This document shows positions 7,016 to 12,268 of a stretch of 12,268 nucleotides of DNA, piece after piece; the stretch's first letter is position 1, and each line of letters begins with the position of its first letter. Below the pieces are notes generated by a model. That model ran no database searches. It had not been told where the DNA came from and was given only the letters and a program-made list of their open reading frames with translations. The translations under genes were made by a program, and so were the position numbers. Source of the stretch: Candidatus Stercoripulliclostridium merdigallinarum (GTDB lineage Bacteria > Bacillota > Clostridia > Christensenellales > DTU072). The stretch spans positions 1 through 12,268 of the forward strand of contig DVNF01000054.1 of assembly GCA_018714575.1 (NCBI GenBank). Reading direction: 5' to 3'.

Positions 7016-7969
7016 ATGAACGTAAAAGCCGTTATATTGGAAATTTTGGAAGACAACGCCGGGAAAAAGGTTTCGGGCGCGGAGTTGGCGCGTCGTGCCG
7101 ACGCAAGTCGAAACGCGGTATGGAAAGCCATAAACGCGTTGGCGGCGGAAGGGTACGAGATAGAAAGGAGCCATACGGGGTATGTGCTCAGGGAAGATCT
7201 GTCCGAAAGGGGGATCGTTAAATATCTGACGGTACCTGCGGGCGAGATACGCGTTTTTGACGTGGTAGGTTCGACGAATTCGGAAATGAAAGCTGCGGCG
7301 GCTGCGGGAATGCCCGACAGAAGCATAATAGCTGCCGCAAGGCAAACGGAAGGGCGCGGCAGATACGGCCGAGCGTTCTATTCGGAAAAGGGTACGGGAG
7401 TATATTTTTCGATACTCATCCGCAATATAGACTTTTACAGGGGGAAGTTTTTGACTGCTGCGGCTGCGGTCGCGGTAGCGGAAAGCCTAGAAAAGCTATA
7501 CGGCGTTTCGGCACAGATCAAATGGGTAAACGACATATACATAGGCGGCAAAAAGTGCGTGGGTATTCTGACGGAAGCCGTGACCGACCTGGAATCCGGA
7601 GTTATCGGCTATGCCGTGGTGGGGATAGGAGTCAATCTGAAGGAGCCGGAAGGCGGATTTCCGAAGGAATTGCAAGGCGTTGCCGGGACACCTTCGGACG
7701 AACTCCCCGCCGACGCATATAACCGCGCCGTAGCCTATACTTTTAACAGATTTATCGAATTGTACGACGCTTTCGACAGGGACGCTTTGGTAAAAAGCTA
7801 TCGCAGCCGCTCCTTTTTGCGGGGCAGGACGGTCGGAGTGATGTTCGACGGCAAAGAAGCCTATACCGCTGTCGTAAAGGACGTAGACGAGAATTTGAAC
7901 CTGGTTGTCGTCGCGGAGGACGGCACGGAACGGACTTTAAACTACGGGGAAGTAACTTTGAAAGTATGA
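7016..7969 (+). CDS. birA: Bifunctional biotin-[acetyl-CoA-carboxylase] ligase and biotin operon repressor
   Basis: This 317-residue protein activates biotin with ATP and transfers it to the lysine of biotin carrier proteins. An N-terminal winged helix-turn-helix (about residues 5-58: GAELARRADASRNAVWKAIN, then GYEI and TGYVL) marks it as the regulatory class of BirA. The ligase domain shows FDVVGSTNSEM (81-91), the nucleotide/biotin loop GRGRYGR (113-119) and KWVNDIYIGGKKCVGIL (169-185). A short C-terminal domain (about 268-317) completes the family pattern. The ATG at 7016 was chosen because it fits the family N-terminus; an in-frame TTG at 6980 lies in the -35 and would add 12 unrelated residues. 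The stop overlaps the bioY start (ATGA), so the two genes are translationally coupled. Control by its own product through the upstream inverted repeat is likely. Confidence 0.95.
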   Translation: MNVKAVILEILEDNAGKKVSGAELARRADASRNAVWKAINALAAEGYEIERSHTGYVLREDLSERGIVKYLTVPAGEIRVFDVVGSTNSEMKAAAAAGMPDRSIIAAARQTEGRGRYGRAFYSEKGTGVYFSILIRNIDFYRGKFLTAAAAVAVAESLEKLYGVSAQIKWVNDIYIGGKKCVGILTEAVTDLESGVIGYAVVGIGVNLKEPEGGFPKELQGVAGTPSDELPADAYNRAVAYTFNRFIELYDAFDRDALVKSYRSRSFLRGRTVGVMFDGKEAYTAVVKDVDENLNLVVVAEDGTERTLNYGEVTLKV

Positions 7970-8508
7970 GCCGCACTAAAACATTGGTCCTGACCGCGCT
8001 GTTCGTCGCCCTGGTAGCGATCGGCGCTTTTATACGGATACCCACCCCGTTGGTACCGATAACTTTACAATTCGCCTGTTGCCTGGCTGCGGCGCAGATC
8101 CTGGGCGTAAAGGGCGGAAACTCCGTTTTGATATATTTGGTTATGGGACTGATAGGACTGCCGGTATTCACGGAGGGCGGAGGCTTTACGTATGTTTTAA
8201 AACCCTCGTTCGGGTACCTGATAGGTATGGTGACGGGAACCTATATGTGCGGTTTGATAGTAAAGCTGAAAGGCGATAAAATAGCTTTCAGACTGCTGGG
8301 TTCCTTTGTCGCGTTGGTTATAGTCGATCTGTTTGGCGCGACTTACATGTATTTGATTTATCGATACTATTTGCATACGGTCATACCGATAGGCGAGCTT
8401 GCGGTGTCCGCGGTAGCTCTGTTTTTGCCTACCGATATTCTGTGGTGTTGTCTGACGGCGCTGGCGGGATACAAAATTAGCAAATTTACTACGCGGTCAA
8501 ACCGTTGA
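7966..8508 (+). CDS. bioY: Biotin transporter substrate-binding membrane protein BioY
   Basis: This 180-residue, very hydrophobic protein with about six membrane segments has BioY landmarks: IPTPLVPITLQ (25-35), QILGVKGGNSVLIYL (44-58), GLIGLPVFTEGGGFTYVLKP (61-80) and SFGYLIGMVTG (81-91). BioY is the biotin-specific S component of an ECF importer. No ATPase or EcfT genes are adjacent, so it either uses a shared ECF module encoded elsewhere or works alone, as some BioY proteins can. The ATG overlaps the birA stop by four bases and has no strong ribosome binding site, so its translation probably depends on that of birA. As part of the birA operon it should be repressed when biotin is plentiful. 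Confidence 0.92.
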   Translation: MSRTKTLVLTALFVALVAIGAFIRIPTPLVPITLQFACCLAAAQILGVKGGNSVLIYLVMGLIGLPVFTEGGGFTYVLKPSFGYLIGMVTGTYMCGLIVKLKGDKIAFRLLGSFVALVIVDLFGATYMYLIYRYYLHTVIPIGELAVSAVALFLPTDILWCCLTALAGYKISKFTTRSNR

Positions 8509-8534
8509 CTAAAGGCGTAACTATAATATATAAT
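8505..8534 (+). promoter_or_regulatory. Promoter for the oadB-like gene, overlapping the end of bioY
   Basis: TTGACT (8505-8510) and a consensus TATAAT (8529-8534) are 18 bases apart. The -35 contains the bioY stop codon. The start would be near 8541, with a leader of about 32 bases. A small palindrome, GTCAA (8496-8500) facing TTGAC (8505-8509), overlaps the -35 and may be an operator or chance. No terminator separates bioY from this gene, so read-through from birA-bioY is also possible. Confidence 0.65.
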
Positions 8535-8572
8535 CAGTAGCGTAGCACAGTTTGTCGGGAGGTATTCTCGCA

Positions 8573-9697
8573 GTGGAATATTTAATCGAAACAATTGACG
8601 CGGTAACGCTGAAACATGTTGCGATGTGGGTCATAGGCGGTATCCTTATCTTCCTTGCGATAAAGAAGAAGATGGAGCCTGCGTTGCTGTTGCCGATGGG
8701 ATTCGGCGCCATTTTGGTAAACATACCCTTTTCCAACGTATTGACTCAGCCGGGATCCGATTCCGCAGGTATAATCGAATGGCTGTTCGACGTAGGTATC
8801 CACGCCTCCGAAGCCATGCCGATATTGCTGTTTATAGGTATCGGAGCCATGATAGATTTCGGACCCTTGCTGACTAACCCCAAATTGTTCCTGTTGGGGG
8901 GCGCGGCTCAGTTCGGTATCTTTATAACGATTTTGTTCGCGGCTTTGATAGGCTTCCCGCTGAACGACGCGGCTTCGATAGGTATCATAGGCGCGGCGGA
9001 CGGCCCGACGGCGATCATGGTCGCTTTGCAGTTGGGCACTAAATATACCGCGGCTATCATGGTGGTGGCGTATTCCTATATGGCGTTGGTCCCGATCATT
9101 CAACCTATGGTCATCAAAATGATCACTACGAAAAAGGAAAGAATGATCCATATGAATTATTCCAACCAAACCGTGACTAAAACGACCAGGATACTGTTCC
9201 CGATAGTAGTTACTTTGGTGGCGGGATTGATAGCTCCGGCGTCGCTGGCGTTGGTGGGATTTTTGATGTTCGGCAACCTGATACGCGAATGCGGAGTGTT
9301 GGATTCGCTGTCGGATACCGCGCAAAACGCTTTGTCCAATCTGATCACGCTGTTATTGGGTATTACGATTTCTTTCCAGATGACTGCCGAAAAATTTATT
9401 CAGTGGGAAACTCTGATGATAATGCTTTTGGGACTTTTCGCGTTTGTTTTCGACACCGTGGGCGGAGTTATGTTCGCAAAGTTCCTGAACATTTTCTCCA
9501 AGAACAAGATCAACCCCATGGTAGGCGCCGCAGGTATTTCGGCGTTCCCGATGGCGTCCAGGGTCGTGCAGAAGCTGGGTTTGGAAGCCGATCCGTCCAA
9601 CCACCTTTTGATGCATGCCGTAGGAACCAACGTTTCCGGACAGATTGCTTCGGCGATCGTGGGCGGTCTGATAATCGGCTTGGTCACGGGTATATAA
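8573..9697 (+). CDS. oadB: Sodium-pumping decarboxylase beta subunit (OadB/GcdB/MmdB family)
   Basis: This is a polytopic membrane protein that decarboxylates carboxybiotin and uses the energy to export sodium. From the GTG at 8573 it is 374 residues, as usual for the family. GAADGPTAI (140-148) carries Asp143, equivalent to the essential Asp203 of Klebsiella OadB. NPMVGAAGISAFPMASR (314-330) keeps Asn314, Gly318, Ser323 and Arg330 with the spacing of the functional Asn373, Gly377, Ser382 and Arg389. MHAVGTNVSGQIASAIVGG near the C-terminus is also typical. The GTG was chosen because GGGAGG (8557-8562) lies ten bases upstream; an in-frame TTG at 8552 precedes that site. The substrate (oxaloacetate, methylmalonyl-CoA, glutaconyl-CoA or malonate) is set by a carboxyltransferase subunit, which is absent here, so the symbol is generic. 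Confidence 0.93.
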   Translation: MEYLIETIDAVTLKHVAMWVIGGILIFLAIKKKMEPALLLPMGFGAILVNIPFSNVLTQPGSDSAGIIEWLFDVGIHASEAMPILLFIGIGAMIDFGPLLTNPKLFLLGGAAQFGIFITILFAALIGFPLNDAASIGIIGAADGPTAIMVALQLGTKYTAAIMVVAYSYMALVPIIQPMVIKMITTKKERMIHMNYSNQTVTKTTRILFPIVVTLVAGLIAPASLALVGFLMFGNLIRECGVLDSLSDTAQNALSNLITLLLGITISFQMTAEKFIQWETLMIMLLGLFAFVFDTVGGVMFAKFLNIFSKNKINPMVGAAGISAFPMASRVVQKLGLEADPSNHLLMHAVGTNVSGQIASAIVGGLIIGLVTGI

Positions 9698-9707
9698 GGA
9701 GGGCGAT

Positions 9708-9947
9708 ATGAACGGTTTAATGTTATTGATGAGCGAAGAAAACAGATCCGCGGTATTAGGCTCTCTGGACATCATGTGGAAGGGAGTGCTGGCGATATTC
9801 ATAGTTATCGGGATCATCGCTATAGTCACCTTTATAATGAACGACATCGCCGCTCAAAACGCCAAAGCCGGCGGGTTCCTGAACAGGATCAAAAAGTTTT
9901 TTGCCGAGAAATTCCCAAAGAGCAAAAAACCCGCGGACAAGGAATAA
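9708..9947 (+). CDS. Small single-span membrane protein, possible OadG-like gamma subunit
   Basis: This 79-residue protein starts 11 bases after the oadB-like stop with an AAGGAGGG site (9696-9703) that overlaps that stop, so the pair is clearly one operon. It has one hydrophobic helix at residues about 25-45 (GVLAIFIVIGIIAIVTFIM), followed by a Lys-rich cytosolic tail (FLNRIKKFFAEKFPKSKK). Gamma subunits of sodium-pumping decarboxylases are small proteins with one N-terminal membrane helix that hold the beta subunit to the carboxyltransferase, and position and topology fit that role. The tail lacks an obvious biotin-carrier or Pro/Ala-rich linker sequence. The sequence is too short to assign by motif, so the function is inferred from context. 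Confidence 0.8.
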   Translation: MNGLMLLMSEENRSAVLGSLDIMWKGVLAIFIVIGIIAIVTFIMNDIAAQNAKAGGFLNRIKKFFAEKFPKSKKPADKE

Positions 9948-10103
9948 GGGCTTCGGTGCCGACTACGGCAAACGGAAATTCCTTAAAAAAGAAGTATAAC
10001 CGATGCCGTGAATTGCAAAATTTAATATAGTAAAGGCGCGTTTTAATTCGGAAACGATGGTAAAAAATGCGTAATTAAAGGAATAATAAAATTATTTAAA
10101 CGC

Positions 10104-10132
10104 TTGCTAATCACAATAGCGGGTGATATACT
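10104..10132 (+). promoter_or_regulatory. Promoter of the AmaP-like gene
   Basis: TTGCTA (10104-10109) and TATACT (10127-10132) are 17 bases apart, with a TG at 10124-10125 giving an extended -10. The start would be near 10139, leaving a leader of about 26 bases with GGAGG at 10152-10156. The region from 9948 to 10103 holds no gene and no convincing terminator; only a 5-bp hairpin without a T run (9957-9970) was seen. Confidence 0.6.
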
Positions 10133-10142
10133 TAATTAGCAA
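10104..10142 (+). repeat. 8-bp inverted repeat framing the AmaP-like promoter
   Basis: TTGCTAAT (10104-10111) and ATTAGCAA (10135-10142) are perfect inverted copies with a 23-base spacer. One arm covers the -35 and the other covers the predicted start, and the arm centres are 31 bp apart, about three helical turns. This fits an operator bound by a dimer or pair of dimers. No regulator can be named. Confidence 0.45.
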
Positions 10143-10164
10143 AAAAACAGCGGAGGCAAAAGAC

Positions 10165-11097
10165 ATGAAAAAGGTATTCGATAAGATCATATCCGTAACT
10201 CTTGGTGTAGTCAGTTTATTTTTTGTCTTGCTGATGCTGGTAACCGCGTTCGGCGGTTTGCAACAAGTCGACCTTGACAACAACGTCGTAAAGGCGCTGT
10301 TGATAACGTTGGCTGTCATTTTTGCTTTGCTGACGGCTTTCCAAGTCGCTATTTCCTTCCGCGACGACGAAAAGCTGAACGCGGTATTATTATATAAGGA
10401 TAAAGAATCCTCGGCAAAAGCTACCGTAGCCGTAGTTAAAAAGACGGCAAAGAGGGTGGCGAAGGTTATGAAAGCCGAAGCCGGGATCGGAAAGGTACAA
10501 ATCGTATCCGACGACGCCGGCAACACCAGGCTGAAAGTCGACGTAAAGATTTTGACCGACCGCACCGAGGAAACTTCGATAAAGCTTAGAGCCATATTGG
10601 TGGAAAGCTTTAAAAAGATATTCGGTATAGAATTTTCATCTATCGATTTCCGCATCGTGAAATCGAAGAGCACCTATGTGCCCGGCGAGGCGGAAGTTGC
10701 CGCGCGCATAAGCGAACTGAAAGCCAACGTAAAATCCGACGCCGACGAAGGCGCCGACGTTCGAATACAACCCGATGACGGCATTATTATCCCCAAGGGT
10801 GGGGATACGGATGAAACTTTAACGGCGGAAAGCGCCGAAGAAACCGAAAATAGTTTTGCCGCGTCGGAAGTACGGGAAGAAACGACCTCCGAACCCGAAG
10901 CGGCAGCCGCAGAGGAAGAGGTAACGGAAACCCAAGCGGAAGCAGCCGAGGAAGAAAGCGCGGGCGATGCGATCGCCGACGGCGCCGAAGCCGAAGTCGA
11001 AGTTTCCGAAACCGAATCGCCTGTAGAGGACGTCGAGGACGCAGGATCTCCCGAAAGCGGTAACGATAATGCCGCAGCTGTAGAAGAGGACAAATAA
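10165..11097 (+). CDS. AmaP/Asp23-like membrane protein with long acidic C-terminal tail
   Basis: This 310-residue protein has two N-terminal membrane helices at about 8-30 and 42-64 (VSLFFVLLMLVTAFGG and LLITLAVIFALLTAF). An alpha/beta segment at about 82-168 follows (KATVAVVKKTAKRVAKVM, then LKVDVKIL, then a helix and FRIVKSK). This layout matches AmaP, the membrane anchor of the alkaline shock protein Asp23, which itself contains an Asp23-like domain and is linked to cell-envelope stress. Residues about 190-310 are a low-complexity tail rich in Glu, Ala, Asp, Ser and Thr, probably disordered. The ATG at 10165 has GGAGG eight bases upstream; an in-frame GTG at 10123 lies in the promoter and was rejected. 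No asp23 gene is adjacent in the window. The next gene starts 43 bases later with no terminator between them, so the two are probably cotranscribed. Confidence 0.85.
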   Translation: MKKVFDKIISVTLGVVSLFFVLLMLVTAFGGLQQVDLDNNVVKALLITLAVIFALLTAFQVAISFRDDEKLNAVLLYKDKESSAKATVAVVKKTAKRVAKVMKAEAGIGKVQIVSDDAGNTRLKVDVKILTDRTEETSIKLRAILVESFKKIFGIEFSSIDFRIVKSKSTYVPGEAEVAARISELKANVKSDADEGADVRIQPDDGIIIPKGGDTDETLTAESAEETENSFAASEVREETTSEPEAAAAEEEVTETQAEAAEEESAGDAIADGAEAEVEVSETESPVEDVEDAGSPESGNDNAAAVEEDK

Positions 11098-11140
11098 AAA
11101 GCTGTCGGCAAATCCGGGGCGACCCGAAGGAGCTGATAAA

Positions 11141-12268
11141 ATGTATACAGACAACGATATCAAAAAGATTGCAGAACGCTTGAAATTCCTTAGGGAATCG
11201 TTGAACAAGAGCGTCAAAGAAGCTGCCGAAGCCGCTATGGTTTCCGAAGAAGAATACAAAAAAGCCGAAAGCGGCGGCAGAGATTTTTCATTTAACTTCC
11301 TACAAAAACTTGCCAAATATTTCGGAGTCGACATCGTGCAGTTGATTTCCGGCGAGTCGCCGCGACTGACGGGATTCCAAGTCACCAGGGCGGGTGACGG
11401 TATGCCTTTGGAAAGGCGTAAAGGATTCAATTACTTCCACCTTGCGTCGCATTTTAAGGATAAATCGGCGGAGCCTTTCATCGTAAAGGCGCGCTACGAC
11501 GCGGAAGAACAGACCAAACCCATACATTGTTCGACGCATAACGACGAGGAATTCGACCTCATTTTAAAGGGCAAGCTAAAAGTCACCGTAGACAATTACA
11601 CCACCGTTTTGGGCGAAGGCGACAGCATTTATTACAATGCACAGCTGCCGCACGGCATGATCGCATACGAGGGCGATTGCGAATTTTTGGCGATCGTCAT
11701 CAAAAAATCCTCTACGCTTTCCGAGATCGAGGAAACGGCGACCGCCGAGGACACCGTAAAGGCAAAGGATTCCGGCGCCATCTACAGGAAGTTCATCACT
11801 CCCGAGACCGATGAAAAGGGCAGGCTGGTAAAGCTGAATTTCCACCCCCCGGAAAACTTCAACTACGCTTTCGACGTCGTGGACGCCGTCGCGCAAAAGT
11901 CGCCGCATAAGACGGCTATGGTATGGCTGGATCACAACAAGAACGAGAAAGTCTTCTCCTTCGAGGATATGTCCGAAATGTCCAACAGAGCCGCCAATTT
12001 CTTCAAGTCTTTGGGCATCAAAAAAGGCGACACGGTATTGTTGGTATTGAAACGCCGTTATCAATTTTGGTTCGCGATCCTGGGCTTGCACAAATTGGGC
12101 GCAGTCGCAATTCCCGCGACCTATCTGCTGACACAGCACGACTACGAATATCGTTTCAATACGGCAAAGATCACCGCTTGCGTGCTGGCTAACGAGGACG
12201 AAATGATCCGCGAATGCGAGGCGGCTTTGCGGAATTCCCCGACGGTACGCTGTCGTATCGCCGTCGGC
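11141..12268 (+). CDS. XRE helix-turn-helix / cupin / AMP-binding acyl-CoA synthetase fusion (3' truncated by window)
   Basis: The frame is open from the ATG at 11141, with AAGGAG at 11127-11132, through 376 codons to the window end. Residues about 4-70 form an XRE-type helix-turn-helix (IKKIAERLKFLRESLNKSVK through FLQKLAKYFGVDIVQLISG). Residues about 113-187 form a cupin: PIHCSTHNDEEFDLILKG supplies His129, His133 and Glu136/137, and GEGDSIYYNAQLPHG supplies His171, a plausible metal-binding set. From about 240 the N-terminal domain of an AMP-binding synthetase begins (AFDVVDAVAQKSPHKTAMVW, then FFKSLGIKKGDTVLLVL). LGAVAIPATYLLTQHDYEYR resembles medium-chain acyl-CoA synthetases. The ATP P-loop and adenylate motifs would lie beyond the window. 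XRE-cupin is a known regulator architecture; joining it to the synthetase suggests an enzyme that senses its own substrate or controls its own gene. It could also be a substrate-gating cupin without DNA binding. Confidence 0.88.
   Translation, partial: MYTDNDIKKIAERLKFLRESLNKSVKEAAEAAMVSEEEYKKAESGGRDFSFNFLQKLAKYFGVDIVQLISGESPRLTGFQVTRAGDGMPLERRKGFNYFHLASHFKDKSAEPFIVKARYDAEEQTKPIHCSTHNDEEFDLILKGKLKVTVDNYTTVLGEGDSIYYNAQLPHGMIAYEGDCEFLAIVIKKSSTLSEIEETATAEDTVKAKDSGAIYRKFITPETDEKGRLVKLNFHPPENFNYAFDVVDAVAQKSPHKTAMVWLDHNKNEKVFSFEDMSEMSNRAANFFKSLGIKKGDTVLLVLKRRYQFWFAILGLHKLGAVAIPATYLLTQHDYEYRFNTAKITACVLANEDEMIRECEAALRNSPTVRCRIAVG

Noticed and set aside
8582..9325. A 247-codon frame antisense to the oadB-like gene
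   Set aside because: The sense strand keeps all family residues; the antisense product is rich in His, Arg and Gln with no motif.
9948..10103. Possible riboswitch, small RNA or terminator in the gap after the gamma-like gene
   Set aside because: Only a 5-bp hairpin (9957-9970) without a T run and a short GGAAATTCC palindrome were found; no known riboswitch core was recognised.
10674..11111. Ser/Ala-rich open frame antisense to the acidic tail
   Set aside because: It is the reverse reading of Glu/Ala codons; low complexity in one strand gives a long stop-free frame in the other.

Overview
The window looks like chromosomal DNA of a Gram-positive anaerobe of the Clostridia, possibly an uncultured gut lineage. 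This is an inference from content: strong AGGAGG-type ribosome binding sites, sigma-A-like promoters, an AmaP-like Asp23-family membrane protein, a transketolase split into two subunits, a sodium-pumping decarboxylase beta subunit and a GH38 alpha-mannosidase. No mobile element, CRISPR array, tRNA or rRNA was seen. Coding density is high and nearly every start has a good ribosome binding site.

Layout. (1) Positions 1-830 hold the C-terminal part of a PotD-like polyamine-binding protein that ends, unusually, in a transmembrane helix and an acidic tail. (2) A hairpin/T-run terminator, with a promoter threaded through it, separates this from a complete cytosolic GH38 alpha-mannosidase (972-3929). 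(3) A bidirectional terminator (3973-4003) closes this gene and also a minus-strand operon read 6828 to 4025: transketolase N-terminal subunit, transketolase C-terminal subunit, and an unrecognised 312-residue protein. (4) Divergent from that operon is birA-bioY (7016-8508). A BirA-box-like inverted repeat covers the birA promoter, and the predicted transcript start coincides with the birA ATG. (5) A separate promoter near the end of bioY drives an OadB-type sodium-pumping decarboxylase beta subunit (8573-9697) and a small single-span membrane protein that may be its gamma-like partner. (6) A further promoter, framed by an 8-bp inverted repeat, drives an AmaP/Asp23-like membrane protein with a long acidic tail (10165-11097). 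This is followed by the start of an unusual fusion of an XRE helix-turn-helix, a cupin and an AMP-binding acyl-CoA synthetase (11141 to the window end).

How the genes relate. The clearest theme is biotin. BirA attaches biotin to carrier proteins and probably represses its own operon, BioY imports biotin, and the neighbouring OadB is the membrane subunit of a biotin-dependent decarboxylase whose carboxyltransferase and biotin carrier are not in the window. The mannosidase and split transketolase fit sugar catabolism. The most unusual items are the XRE-cupin-synthetase fusion, the self-regulated and apparently leaderless birA, and the unknown third gene of the transketolase operon.
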